Under the pieces are notes generated by a model, which was given only the letters and a program-made list of their open reading frames with translations, was not told the DNA's origin and did no database searches. 50,196 bases of DNA. It comes from Caldisalinibacter kiritimatiensis. GTDB lineage: Bacteria; Bacillota; Clostridia; Tissierellales; Caldisalinibacteraceae. Below, in pieces: positions 25,175 to 34,097 of this stretch (positions within the stretch are counted from its first letter, which is position 1; the number at the start of each line of letters is the position of its first letter). The stretch is taken from positions 1 to 50,196 of the forward strand of contig NZ_ARZA01000186.1 of assembly GCF_000387765.1 (NCBI RefSeq), read 5' to 3'. The position numbers and the translations under genes were made by a program.

Positions 25175-25871
25175 ATTAAGAGATGTAAACGCCTATTACG
25201 GATATGTTCACGCACTTAAAGGGATATCAATAGATGTAGAAGAGGGGAAAATAGTGTCTCTATTAGGTGCTAATGGAGCAGGTAAAACCTCTACCCTTAA
25301 AGTTATATCAAGACTTGTTTCGGTTGAATCAGGAATAATAGAATTTCAAGAAAGAAATATAAAAAACTATTCACCTGAGCAAATAGTATCAATGGGAATA
25401 GTTCAAGTACCAGAAGGAAGACAAGTTTTTCCACAGTTAACTGTTAAAGAAAACTTAATGATAGGTACATTTACTAGAAAAGATAAAGACAATATTCCAA
25501 ATACATTAGATAAAGTATATACATACTTCCCAAGGCTTAAAGAAAGGGAAAAGCAAATAGCAGGTACTCTTTCAGGTGGAGAACAACAAATGCTTGCTAT
25601 AGGTAGAGCATTAATGGCAAAGCCTAAACTATTGTTATTAGATGAACCTTCTTTAGGATTAGCTCCACTTATAGTGAAGGATATTTTTGAAATTATTAAA
25701 GAGATTAATAAAGAAGGTACTACTATACTATTGGTTGAGCAAAATGCTTTTCAGGCATTACAAATTTCAGACTATGCTTATATTCTTGAAACTGGAAAAA
25801 TTGTACACCAAGGAAGAGCTAATCAACTAATTAGTGACCAAAATGTAAAAAAAGCATACCTTGGTGCATAA
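25167..25871 (+). CDS. livF: Liv-type ABC transporter ATPase LivF
   Basis: Second ATP-binding subunit, 234 residues. Walker A GANGAGKT, VPEGRQVFPQLTVKENL (LivF-specific segment after the Q loop), signature LSGGEQQMLAIGRAL, Walker B LLLLDEPSLGLAP, and switch His replaced by Gln-type LVEQNA as usual for LivF. Starts inside the end of livG. Confidence 0.95.
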   Translation: MLKLRDVNAYYGYVHALKGISIDVEEGKIVSLLGANGAGKTSTLKVISRLVSVESGIIEFQERNIKNYSPEQIVSMGIVQVPEGRQVFPQLTVKENLMIGTFTRKDKDNIPNTLDKVYTYFPRLKEREKQIAGTLSGGEQQMLAIGRALMAKPKLLLLDEPSLGLAPLIVKDIFEIIKEINKEGTTILLVEQNAFQALQISDYAYILETGKIVHQGRANQLISDQNVKKAYLGA

Positions 25872-25929
25872 AAGTGATTTTACCTAAGCCTTTGGCTTAG
25901 TTAAATAAAAAACAAGAGGGGGAAATGAA

Positions 25930-27192
25930 ATGAAAAAAATTGTAGCTTTATTATTAAGTTTACTTTTAGTATTTTCATTAGTAGGGTGCTCTACTAACCA
26001 AGAGGGAAATACTGAAGTCACGGATACTGCTAATAATGAACAAGAAGAAGCAGAAGAAAACAATATTGAATTAGCTCAAGGGGTAAAAGAAGACAGTATT
26101 AAAATTGGTACAGTAGGAGTTCAGTCAGGTCCTTTAGCATTTATTGGTACACCTTATTTTGCAGGTATGGAAGCATATTTTAATAAAGTAAATGATAATG
26201 GTGGAGTAAATGGTAGAAAGATTGAGTTAATCAAGAAGGATGATGAATTTAATCCAGCTAAATCATTGCAGGCAGTAGAATCCTTAATATATGACGAAGA
26301 AGTATTTGCCATAGTTGGTCATTTAGGAACACCAGGAGTTATGGCAGCAGTTGATACAGTTAAAGAAGCTGGAATACCATCTGTATATTTTGGCTCAGGT
26401 GCAGTTCAGTTAACACAAGCAGGTGAAAATTTCTTCCCAGTACAACCTAACTATGTATATGAAGGTAAGTTAATGGCTAAATATGCAGTAGAACATTTTA
26501 AAGCAAATAATTTAGTTGTAATATATAGAAATGATGATGTTGGTAGAGATGGATTAAAAGGAGTAGAAGAAGGACTAAAAGAGTTAGGTAAATCTGATAT
26601 ATTAAAATCAGAAGGGAAACTAGCATATAACTCTGGAGATACAGATTTTACAGTTCAAGTACAAAAGGCTAAAAGCTTAAATCCTGACTTAATCATAATT
26701 TATGGTCTTTCAACTGGTACAGCAGGTGTATTAAAGGAAATAGAAAAAGTAGGTTTTGATGTGCCTATGTTAACAACATATTCAAATGCAGATGCATCAT
26801 TCCTTGCTATTGCAGCACCAGGTGCACCTAATATGATTAAAAATCTACACGTTATGGGATGGCTTGATGTAACTGAAGAAAGTCTAAAACCTTTAAATGA
26901 AGCAATGAAAAAGTATTTCCCTGATGCTCCAGTAAACGCTTATACAATGGCTGGTTGGGTTGCAGCAGAGACATTTGTTGCAGGACTTAAAGAAGCTGGA
27001 GATAACTTATCATGGGAAGGTTATATAGAAGCTATGAATCATCTTAATTTCACAGAAGGATTAGCTCCTGAGATTTCATATTCACCAGGAGTACGTCAAG
27101 GTGTTACTAAGATGGCTATTAGTAAAGTAGCTCAAGATGAAAGTGGAAACTTCTATTTTGAACTAGTAAGTGAATTTAATGAATTTAAGTAA
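25930..27192 (+). CDS. Liv-type periplasmic-binding lipoprotein
   Basis: Solute receptor of the preceding ABC importer, anchored outside the membrane. The 420-residue product has a lipoprotein signal peptide with lipobox LVGC (Cys20), an acidic Gln/Glu-rich linker, then a two-lobe Peripla_BP_6 domain beginning IKIGTVGVQSGPLAFIGTPY. The specificity cannot be read; this family binds branched-chain amino acids but also amides, aromatic and short-chain acids. Ribosome binding site AGAGGGGG precedes ATG 25930. A strong terminator ends the operon. Confidence 0.93.
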   Translation: MKKIVALLLSLLLVFSLVGCSTNQEGNTEVTDTANNEQEEAEENNIELAQGVKEDSIKIGTVGVQSGPLAFIGTPYFAGMEAYFNKVNDNGGVNGRKIELIKKDDEFNPAKSLQAVESLIYDEEVFAIVGHLGTPGVMAAVDTVKEAGIPSVYFGSGAVQLTQAGENFFPVQPNYVYEGKLMAKYAVEHFKANNLVVIYRNDDVGRDGLKGVEEGLKELGKSDILKSEGKLAYNSGDTDFTVQVQKAKSLNPDLIIIYGLSTGTAGVLKEIEKVGFDVPMLTTYSNADASFLAIAAPGAPNMIKNLHVMGWLDVTEESLKPLNEAMKKYFPDAPVNAYTMAGWVAAETFVAGLKEAGDNLSWEGYIEAMNHLNFTEGLAPEISYSPGVRQGVTKMAISKVAQDESGNFYFELVSEFNEFK

Positions 27193-27195
27193 AAT

Positions 27196-27224
27196 AAGCC
27201 CGGATTTTTCCGGGCTTTATTTTT
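27196..27224 (+). terminator. Terminator after liv operon
   Basis: Stem AAGCCCGGA (27196-27204) with TCCGGGCTT (27209-27217), TTTT loop, then TATTTTT. Confidence 0.93.
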
Positions 27225-27430
27225 GTCCGAAATACGAACATGTTTGAAATAAGTACAATTGGCATTTCTATTATTATACACGAAAAACAACAAAATTGTG
27301 TTCTAAAAACATACAAATCACATTTTTATAGTTCTATTATTTTTCTAGAGTTAGCTAATTTCAACACTTATAGGTATATAGGGTTTGGCATAGAAGTTGC
27401 ACTAAATAAAGGTAAAAAGAAATAAACTTA

Positions 27431-27574
27431 TTACGCACCGGGAAAACGTATGCTATTTATTTTGAATTATTTAGGTGATAGAGGCAGGTCATCTATTTAA
27501 AGAGACTTGACCTATATATGTTTATTAGATTTTGTAAGGTTGGCAGGTGACGAAAGCAGTTGACCAATGGAGCT
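27431..27574 (+). ncRNA. Candidate structured leader RNA with twin hairpins
   Basis: Two hairpins with the same plan: GGCAGGT ... AAAG ... TTGACC at 27483-27512 and 27542-27565. In the first, AGGTCA pairs with TGACCT; in the second, GGTTGGC (27538-27544) pairs with GTTGACC (27559-27565) with a CGAAAG tip. Upstream is a conserved-looking ACGCACCGGGAAAACG. It precedes a chemoreceptor-like gene and a metabolic operon. It does not match a riboswitch consensus I can recall; a cyclic-di-GMP-type element was considered and not confirmed. Confidence 0.4.
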
Positions 27575-27608
27575 TTAGATTTACAAAAACAAGATGCGAG
27601 GGAGTAAT

Positions 27609-28433
27609 ATGGGGGATATTTTAAAACATTTTGTTACAGTTGCACCTTATATAAACCAATTGACTAACTCAGATTTTGCTGTATCAGTGTGTGATTTAGA
27701 AAAGTGTTTAGTGTATGTACCAGGAAAAAAATTAAACCATGGAATAAGAAAGGGAACACCACATGTTAAGTCATCAGTTTCTTATCAATGTATAAAGCAG
27801 AAAAAAAGAATAGTCAAGAGAGTGGATAAGGAAGTGTTTGGGTTTCCATATATAGCAATAGCTACACCAATTTTTAACAACAATAACGAGGTTATAGGTT
27901 CTGTATGTTTTAGTGAAACAGTAGAAAAACAGGATATATTGTCACAAACGGCTGATAGTCTATATTCAAATATGCAACAGACATCTGCAGCCACAGATAT
28001 CATCTCTAGTAAAACAAAAAGTCTAGAACTAATAGTAAAAGAATTAAGAAAAGTAACAGAAGAATCAATGAGAAAAGTAGAAGAAACAGATAAAATACTG
28101 GGGTTTATTAGTACTATTGCAAGTAAAACAAATTTACTAGGCTTAAATGCAGCAATAGAAGCAGCAAGGCTTGGTAATGAAGGAAAGGGCTTTAGAGTAG
28201 TGGCAGAAGAAATAAGGAAGCTAGCCAAGACAACTGATGGATACGTAAAACAGGTAGATACGATTATAAATGACATTAGACAAATTACAACTGAAGTAAA
28301 TGAAAGGGTAAATAGCTTACTAGAACTAGCGTCAAGTCAAGTTGAAGCAAATGAAGATATATACAGCCATGTAACTGAGTTAAATAAAGTAGCAGAACTT
28401 TTACAAAAGCAAGCAAGGCTATTAAGTGAGTGA
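27609..28433 (+). CDS. Soluble chemoreceptor-like signalling protein
   Basis: A 274-residue cytosolic protein without membrane segments. Residues about 1-110 form a small sensor domain ([43 protein letters not shown], cache/PAS-like strands). The C-terminal part has a short MCP signalling hairpin: [20 protein letters not shown] followed by [20 protein letters not shown], the CheA/CheW contact tip. It is much shorter than membrane chemoreceptors and lacks obvious methylation-helix length. Soluble proteins of this plan are common in clostridia. The start is ATG 27609 after GAGGGAG; ATG 27594 has no site. It probably reports on the metabolism encoded by the genes right after it. Confidence 0.8.
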   Translation: MGDILKHFVTVAPYINQLTNSDFAVSVCDLEKCLVYVPGKKLNHGIRKGTPHVKSSVSYQCIKQKKRIVKRVDKEVFGFPYIAIATPIFNNNNEVIGSVCFSETVEKQDILSQTADSLYSNMQQTSAATDIISSKTKSLELIVKELRKVTEESMRKVEETDKILGFISTIASKTNLLGLNAAIEAARLGNEGKGFRVVAEEIRKLAKTTDGYVKQVDTIINDIRQITTEVNERVNSLLELASSQVEANEDIYSHVTELNKVAELLQKQARLLSE

Positions 28434-28504
28434 AGGGTTTATTCGATTGCATCTAATTAATACTTATATAAATTTATAAAAATATTAATAAGGGGGATTT
28501 TACT

Positions 28505-29539
28505 ATGACAGATAAAAGTGTAAATGTAGGTATTGTAGGAACTGGATTATATATTCCAGAGGGAAGAATGACAGCTAAGGAAATAGCTGAAGCAACTAAT
28601 GGGGTATGGGCAGAAGAAGCAGTAAAAAACAAGCTTGGGGTTATAGAAAAACCTATTCCTGGTCCAAACGATGGTACACAGGAGATGGGAGTAAAGGCAG
28701 GATTAGATGCATTAAAAAGAACAGGAGTAGATCCAAAGGAAATTGATTTAATTCTTTGTATAGGAGAGGAATGGAAAGAGTATCCATTAACAACATCAGG
28801 TATATATATTCAAGAAAAAATAGGAGCAACTAATGCTTGGGCAATAGACGTTCAGCAAAGATGTTGTACTACAGTTGCAGCTATGAAAATGGCTAAGGAT
28901 ATGATGATTGCAGATGATGAAATAAATACTGTAATGATAGTTGGAGGTTATCGAAACTGTGATTTTGTGGATTATGCAGATAAAGCTATGTCTATGATGT
29001 ACAATTTAGCTGCTGGTGGAGGAGCTCTTATACTTAAGAAAAATTATAATAAAAACTTGCTTTTAGGTACTCATATAGTATCAGATGGTTCAATGGCTAG
29101 AGATGCAGGCGTAGAAATAGGAGGTATAGCTAATCCAATTACTAAGGATAATGTTGATGAAGCGTATAAGTCATTAAGGGTAATGAGACCTAAACATATG
29201 AAGGATAGACTTAATGAAGTATCAATGAAGAATTGGTTTCATTGTATAGATAAGGCATTTGAAAAATCAGGTATACCTAAAGATGAGTTAGGATATTTAG
29301 CAGTATTGCACTTTAAATATTCAATGCATAAATATATGCTTAAAGAACTTGGATTAACTGAAGATCAGACCACTTATCTAAGTCATTATGGTCATATGGG
29401 ACAGATAGACCAGATATTATCTTTACAATTAGGCTTAGAACAAGGAAAAATAAAAGATGGCACAGTCGTTTCAATGATTGCTGCAGGTATAGGGTATTCA
29501 TGGGCAGCAAACGTAATAAAATGGGGTCCTGCTAACTAA
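28505..29539 (+). CDS. KAS III-like condensing enzyme (3-oxoacyl synthase III family)
   Basis: A 344-residue thiolase-fold enzyme related to FabH/HMG-CoA synthase. The nucleophile is Cys120 in DVQQRCCTTVAAM (aligned by Asp115 five residues before, as in FabH). His269 in AVLHFKYSMHK matches the FabH histidine. The FabH asparagine of the YGN motif is replaced by His297 in SHYGHMGQ. It is thus not a standard FabH; acyl transfer, ester/thioester formation, or cleavage of a beta-keto compound are possible. There are no other fatty-acid synthesis genes nearby. It is followed by a CoA-transferase and two hydrolases, 31, 36 and 18 nt apart, so it works on an acyl-CoA or ketoacid. Ribosome binding site AAGGGGG. 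Confidence 0.8.
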   Translation: MTDKSVNVGIVGTGLYIPEGRMTAKEIAEATNGVWAEEAVKNKLGVIEKPIPGPNDGTQEMGVKAGLDALKRTGVDPKEIDLILCIGEEWKEYPLTTSGIYIQEKIGATNAWAIDVQQRCCTTVAAMKMAKDMMIADDEINTVMIVGGYRNCDFVDYADKAMSMMYNLAAGGGALILKKNYNKNLLLGTHIVSDGSMARDAGVEIGGIANPITKDNVDEAYKSLRVMRPKHMKDRLNEVSMKNWFHCIDKAFEKSGIPKDELGYLAVLHFKYSMHKYMLKELGLTEDQTTYLSHYGHMGQIDQILSLQLGLEQGKIKDGTVVSMIAAGIGYSWAANVIKWGPAN

Positions 29540-29570
29540 TAAAATTAATAAGGTTAAAGGAGGAAATTTT

Positions 29571-30890
29571 ATGAACGTAAACGAATTATATAAAAGTAAA
29601 GTAATTAGTGTAGAAGAGGCTTTAAGTAAGATTAAATCAAATGATAATATAGTTTCAGCATTATCAGCTGCAGAACCAAGAGAAATTTTATCTAAACTTC
29701 ATACTATTGCAGATAGAGTTGAAAATGTAAATGTAACAACATGTTTGCCTATGGCAAATTATGAATATTTTATGAATCCAGAATATAAAGACAGTTTCTT
29801 TATGGATGGTTGGTTCTATAGTCCAGGTATAAGAAAAGCACATAAAAATGGCAATGTATCATATATCCCTAATCACTTACACTTAGCAGCCTACAAAAGG
29901 TTAGCACATAGAAAACCTAATGTATTTTTAGGTACTGCTGCGCCAATGGATAAACACGGATATATATCCTTGTCTTTAAGTGCTACATATGAAAGAGAAA
30001 TGATAGATAATGCAGATTTAGTAATATTAGAAGTAAATCCTAATATGCCAAGAACCTTTGGTGATACAATCATTCATATAAGCGAAGTTGATTATATTGT
30101 AGAAACTGATTATCAAGTTCCAGAACTTCCTGTACTTGAACCTTCAGACAAAGACAGAATAATTGGTAAGTTTATAGCAGACCTTATAGAGGACGGCTCT
30201 ACTATACAATTAGGAATAGGTGGTATTCCTAATGCAGTTACTGCTGAACTAATGGATAAAAAGGATTTAGGAATACATACTGAAATGTTTACCGATGGTA
30301 TGGTTGACTTATATGAAGCAGGGGTTATAACAAGTAAGAAAAAGACATTGATGCCAGGAAAAACGGTAGCAACTTTTGCATTGGGTACAAGAAAATTATA
30401 TGACTTTATAGATGACAATCCAGCAGTTAATATTATGAGAGGAGCTTGGGTAAATGACCCTTATGTAGTAGGCAAAAACCATAAAATGGTTTCAATAAAT
30501 ACTACATTACAAGTTGACTTAACAGGACAGTGTTGTTCAGAGTCATTAGGACATAAGCATTTCAGTGGAACAGGAGGCCAGGCTGATACTGCAATAGGAG
30601 CTCAAAATTCTCCAGGAGGAAAGTCTATAATAGCCTTATATTCAACAGCTAAAGTTAGAGTGCCAGGTAGTGATAAAAGAAAAGTAGTATCTAAGATAGT
30701 TCCAAGATTAGATTATGGAGCAGCTGTTACATTGTCTAGAAATGATGTTGACTATGTTGTGACAGAATATGGAGTTGCTTCTTTAAGAGGAACATCAATA
30801 AGGGAAAGAGTAGAAAGACTAATTAATATAGCTCATCCAGACTTTAGAGCTGAATTAAGAAAGGAAGCTAAGGAATTGATGATTTGGTAG
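29571..30890 (+). CDS. Acetyl-CoA hydrolase/CoA-transferase family (butyryl/4-hydroxybutyrate-type)
   Basis: Transfers CoA between acetyl-CoA and an acid through a glutamyl-CoA thioester. The 439-residue product is of the Cat2/AbfT (4-hydroxybutyrate CoA-transferase) and butyryl-CoA:acetate CoA-transferase group: QLGIGGIPNAV, catalytic Glu238 in GIHTEMFTDGM, and the late GTGGQADTAIGAQNSPGGKS glycine-rich loop. The acid substrate is not readable. The genes around it (KAS III-like enzyme, two hydrolases, chemoreceptor-like sensor) suggest activation of, or energy recovery from, a short-chain acid. Ribosome binding site AAAGGAGG precedes ATG 29571. Confidence 0.9.
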   Translation: MNVNELYKSKVISVEEALSKIKSNDNIVSALSAAEPREILSKLHTIADRVENVNVTTCLPMANYEYFMNPEYKDSFFMDGWFYSPGIRKAHKNGNVSYIPNHLHLAAYKRLAHRKPNVFLGTAAPMDKHGYISLSLSATYEREMIDNADLVILEVNPNMPRTFGDTIIHISEVDYIVETDYQVPELPVLEPSDKDRIIGKFIADLIEDGSTIQLGIGGIPNAVTAELMDKKDLGIHTEMFTDGMVDLYEAGVITSKKKTLMPGKTVATFALGTRKLYDFIDDNPAVNIMRGAWVNDPYVVGKNHKMVSINTTLQVDLTGQCCSESLGHKHFSGTGGQADTAIGAQNSPGGKSIIALYSTAKVRVPGSDKRKVVSKIVPRLDYGAAVTLSRNDVDYVVTEYGVASLRGTSIRERVERLINIAHPDFRAELRKEAKELMIW

Positions 30891-30926
30891 ATAGTTGAAC
30901 CATGATAAATATTGAGGGGGAAATAT

Positions 30927-31823
30927 ATGTCAAGAGAAGTTGTTTTAAAAAGTGTTGAATTACCTAATGGAGAAACATTAGGGTATAGGGAAACTGTAAA
31001 GGGTGAAAAGATAGTATTATTAGTTCATGGTAATATGACATCATCAAAACATTGGGACATATTAATTGATAGACTCCCAGAGAAATATAAGATTTATGCT
31101 GTAGACTTAAGAGGCTTCGGGAAGTCAACATACAATAAACCAATAAATTCTATAAAGGATTTTTCAGAGGATATTAAATTATTTGTAGATGAGCTAGGTA
31201 TTAAAGGATTTACTATAGCGGGATGGTCAACTGGTGGTGGCGTTAGTATGCAGTTTACAGCTGATTATCCTGAATATGTAGAAAAACTAATATTAGTAGA
31301 ATCGGTTGGAATAAAGGGTTATCCTATATACAAAAAAGATGAAAAAGGACAGCCAATTGTAGGAGAATTATTAAAAACTAAAAAAGAAATTGCTAAAGAC
31401 CCAGTACAGGTGTTACCAGTATTAAATGCTTATGCTAATAAGGATAAAAATTATCTAAGAAATTTATGGAATATGTTAATTTATACTCATAATCAACCTA
31501 GTGAAGAAAGATATGAAGAGTACTTAGATGATATGTTAACACAGAGAAATCTTGTAGATGTTGATTATGCTTTACTAACTTTCAATATTTCAAATGAAAA
31601 CAATGGTGTAGTAGATGGAACAGGTGATGTAGATAAAATTAATGTACCTACATTAGTTATTCAAGGAGATAGAGATTACGTTGTTCCTATGAATATGGGT
31701 AAAGAAATAGCAGTAAGTATAGGAGATAACGCTAAGCTAGTCATTATGGAGGATAGTGGCCACTCACCATTGATTGATAATTTAGATAAGCTTACTAATG
31801 TTATAGTAGATTTTATAAACTAA
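30927..31823 (+). CDS. Alpha/beta hydrolase, first of a pair
   Basis: A 298-residue cytosolic alpha/beta-hydrolase. LLVHGNMTSSKHWD forms the oxyanion region, the nucleophile elbow is GWSTGGG (Ser), the acid is in QGDRDYVVP and the catalytic His in DSGHSPLID. It is complete for a Ser-His-Asp triad. Substrate unknown: ester, thioester or C-C bond hydrolysis of a beta-diketone are all within the family. The start is ATG 30927 with GAGGGGG (30914-30920); upstream TTG 30912 is rejected. Part of the operon from 28505. Confidence 0.85.
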   Translation: MSREVVLKSVELPNGETLGYRETVKGEKIVLLVHGNMTSSKHWDILIDRLPEKYKIYAVDLRGFGKSTYNKPINSIKDFSEDIKLFVDELGIKGFTIAGWSTGGGVSMQFTADYPEYVEKLILVESVGIKGYPIYKKDEKGQPIVGELLKTKKEIAKDPVQVLPVLNAYANKDKNYLRNLWNMLIYTHNQPSEERYEEYLDDMLTQRNLVDVDYALLTFNISNENNGVVDGTGDVDKINVPTLVIQGDRDYVVPMNMGKEIAVSIGDNAKLVIMEDSGHSPLIDNLDKLTNVIVDFIN

Positions 31824-31841
31824 AATAGAGGAGAGAGCAAT

Positions 31842-32660
31842 ATGCCTTATCTTTCAGTGAACGATAAAAACATATATTATGAAATGTATGGTGAAGGAGA
31901 GCCTTTAGTTGTTTTAAATGGTATAATGATGAGTACAGCAAGCTGGCAAGCATTTATTGAGCCTTTTTCTAAGCAATACAAACTAGTGCTTATGGATTTT
32001 GTTGACCAGGGTAAATCAGAAAAAGTAGAAGAAATTTATACTCAAGATTTGCAGGCTGAAGTATTAAAAGGGCTTATAGATAAGTTAGGTTTTACAAAAG
32101 TACATTTATTAGGAATTTCATATGGTGGAGAAGTTGCACTTAAGTTTGCATTAAAATATCAAGATAAAATAAATAGTTTAATTTTAAGCAATACTACAAG
32201 CTATACCAATGAATTACTTAAAGACTTAGGAAAGGCATGGATAAAAGCAGCTAAAACGTATGACGGAGAGACCTTCTTTAGGACGGTCATACCATCAGTA
32301 TATTCTATAGAGTTTTATGACAATAATATTGAGTGGTTAAGAAAAAGAGAAAAGTTATTTATACAACTATTTACAAAGGAATGGTATGATGCCTTTGTTA
32401 GATTAGTAATTAGTGCAGAGAGTTTAAATGTAACAGAGCAACTACATGAAATTAATGTACCTACATTAATTATAGGCTCAGAATATGATTCAACTACACC
32501 ATTAAGACTACAAGAACATATCTATAAAAGAATAAAAGATTCAAAATTTGTTGTGATAAAAGGAGCAGGTCATGCTTCTATGTATGAGAAACCTTATGAA
32601 TTTGTTTCAATTGTATTAGGTTTCTTAAACACTTATAGATATTCATTTAACATAGTTTAA
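31842..32660 (+). CDS. Alpha/beta hydrolase, second of a pair
   Basis: A 272-residue alpha/beta-hydrolase only distantly like its neighbour. VVLNGIMMSTASW replaces the usual HGxx oxyanion motif (Asn in place of His), the nucleophile elbow is GISYGG, the acid is in GSEYDSTTP and the His in GAGHASMYE. The triad is complete. It lies 18 nt after the first hydrolase and is last in the operon. Two unlike hydrolases in one operon suggest consecutive or substrate-range-extending steps on related esters or thioesters. Ribosome binding site GAGGAGAG. Confidence 0.85.
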   Translation: MPYLSVNDKNIYYEMYGEGEPLVVLNGIMMSTASWQAFIEPFSKQYKLVLMDFVDQGKSEKVEEIYTQDLQAEVLKGLIDKLGFTKVHLLGISYGGEVALKFALKYQDKINSLILSNTTSYTNELLKDLGKAWIKAAKTYDGETFFRTVIPSVYSIEFYDNNIEWLRKREKLFIQLFTKEWYDAFVRLVISAESLNVTEQLHEINVPTLIIGSEYDSTTPLRLQEHIYKRIKDSKFVVIKGAGHASMYEKPYEFVSIVLGFLNTYRYSFNIV

Positions 32661-32680
32661 TAAAATTACATACAACCGAC

Positions 32681-32709
32681 AATAAGCCCACTTTCGTGGG
32701 CTTATTAAA
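32681..32709 (+). terminator. Terminator after hydrolase operon
   Basis: Perfect 11-bp stem AATAAGCCCAC (32681-32691) with GTGGGCTTATT (32696-32706), TTTC loop. The T tract is short and partly within the stem. Confidence 0.75.
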
Positions 32710-32940
32710 TTGCAAGATTATAAAGAAAGTGGTATAATCTTTTAAGTAACTTAAAAATAATCTGTAATCAAAATTTAATTTTTTCCAATAAATAGTCGTG
32801 CTATAATAGTTTTAGGACATGCATTGTTTAGTGCTAAAAATTTGATAGTATTAATATTATATAGTACTATAATTTTTTTAAAAGCAATAATTATATACTT
32901 AAATTTTAGATATAGTTTATTTGTGAAAGGTGGGCTTCAA

Positions 32941-33939
32941 ATGAAGCATTTTTTTAAGGTGTTTTCAATTGTGTTTCTATGTTGTTTGCTAGCATTAGGT
33001 TCTATGTTTGCTGCATTTTTATATTTTAGTAGTGCACAAGCAGGAGATAATAATTCAGAGCAAACTAATATAAGTGAAAATGCATCAGAAGGTGGAAAAG
33101 AGACAGAATCAGAAGAGTCAAAAGAACCTGATGACCCACTACAAAAGGCGATAAAGGAAAGTAAAAGATTAAATGTATTATTACTTGGTCTTGAGGGCCC
33201 TAGAACTGATACTATTATATTTGCTAGTTTTGACCCTGTAACTAAGAAAGTAGATATGATTTCTATACCCAGAGATACTTATTGGCATAGAGAAGGTTTT
33301 GACGAAGCTGACAAGAGAAAGATAAATGCAGTATATGGCGATTGGGGAGTAAATGGAACAAAAAGAGCCATAGAAAGTCTTTTAGGTGGAGTTCCTATAC
33401 ATCATTATGTAAAGGTTACTTACAAAGGAGTAGAAGAAATAGTTGATTCATTAGGTGGGGTAGAGGTAAATGTACCGTTTCATATGAAATATGAAGATCC
33501 AACTGATGACCCACCATTAGTAATCGATATACCAAAAGGACATCAGTTATTAAATGGAGAACAAGCGGTTAAATTTTTAAGATTTAGAAAGAGCAATGAT
33601 GGTAAAACAGGATATAGAGATGGAGATTTAGGTAGAATTAGGGCTCAGCAGCAGTTTATAAAGTCAGCTATACGCAAGTCATTAAGTTACAGACTCCCTA
33701 TAGTAGCTAGGACTGTATATAAATACGTTAAGACAGATGTAGGCATAACAGATGTTATGAAGTATGTAAATGATGTAATTGGTATAAAATTAGATAATGT
33801 ATCTATGACTACATTACCGGGTAGACCTATATATAAATTTGGTCTTTCATACTATTCTTATGATAAGGATAAAGTTAGAGAATTAATAATGGATATTTAC
33901 AATGCAGAAGATGAACAAGATGTAGAAAGTGCACAATAA
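32941..33939 (+). CDS. LytR-CpsA-Psr (LCP) family cell-wall ligase
   Basis: LCP proteins attach anionic polymers or other glycopolymers to peptidoglycan. The 332-residue product has a short cytosolic tail, one N-terminal membrane anchor (FFKVFSIVFLCCLLALGSMF), a Ser/Glu-rich linker, and the LCP domain: LLLGLEGPRTDTIIFASFDP, MISIPRDTYWH and DSLGGVEVNVP, with conserved arginines late (FRKSNDG, YRDGDLGRIRAQQ). The start is ATG 32941 with AAAGGTGG 7 nt upstream; an open frame extends to 32824 but has no site. A TATAAT at 32802-32807 may be its -10. Confidence 0.9.
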   Translation: MKHFFKVFSIVFLCCLLALGSMFAAFLYFSSAQAGDNNSEQTNISENASEGGKETESEESKEPDDPLQKAIKESKRLNVLLLGLEGPRTDTIIFASFDPVTKKVDMISIPRDTYWHREGFDEADKRKINAVYGDWGVNGTKRAIESLLGGVPIHHYVKVTYKGVEEIVDSLGGVEVNVPFHMKYEDPTDDPPLVIDIPKGHQLLNGEQAVKFLRFRKSNDGKTGYRDGDLGRIRAQQQFIKSAIRKSLSYRLPIVARTVYKYVKTDVGITDVMKYVNDVIGIKLDNVSMTTLPGRPIYKFGLSYYSYDKDKVRELIMDIYNAEDEQDVESAQ

Positions 33940-33966
33940 AAGACTCCCATTACTGGGAGTCTTTTT
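33938..33966 (+). terminator. Terminator after LCP gene
   Basis: 12-bp stem AAAAGACTCCCA (33938-33949) with TGGGAGTCTTTT (33954-33965), TTAC loop. A second small hairpin, AGGCGAT (33977-33983) with ATCGCCT (33990-33996), follows and may help the convergent murC gene. Confidence 0.9.
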
Positions 33967-34097
33967 GTGTGGATATAGGCGATTATTATATCGCCTTATT
34001 ATGTTAGGGGGAGTGGGGGACTAAGGTTATTATATTTATAACCATAATTTATATAAATTAAACAGTCTTTATAAAAATAATTAGAAACTATAGTATA

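Larger units (their letters stand above)
27193..27608. other. Long leader/intergenic region before sensor gene
   Basis: After the liv terminator (27196-27224) there is no supported gene; an open frame at 27240-27425 has no ribosome binding site and unlikely composition. From about 27431 to 27570 the sequence is less AT-rich and shows ordered structure: ACGCACCGGGAAAACG, then two related hairpins (27483-27512 and 27542-27565). It looks like a structured 5' untranslated RNA for the gene at 27609. Confidence 0.5.

Noticed and set aside
27258-27275. TTGGCAT possible sigma-54 -24 element
   Set aside because: The required TTGC is missing 12 nt downstream (the sequence reads TTATT), so only half of the promoter is present.
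27240-27425. 61-codon open frame after the liv terminator
   Set aside because: No ribosome binding site, starts just after a terminator, and its composition does not look like a gene.
27538-27565. Signal recognition particle RNA-like segment (CAGGTGACGAAAGCAG)
   Set aside because: Resembles part of the SRP helix 8 only loosely; the GGAAGGAAGCAG pattern and the flanking stem are missing.
27431-27574. Firm call of a c-di-GMP riboswitch
   Set aside because: ACGCACCGGGAAAACG recalls the class I start, but the GACGCAAAGCC-type core and closing stem could not be found; kept as an unnamed structured leader.
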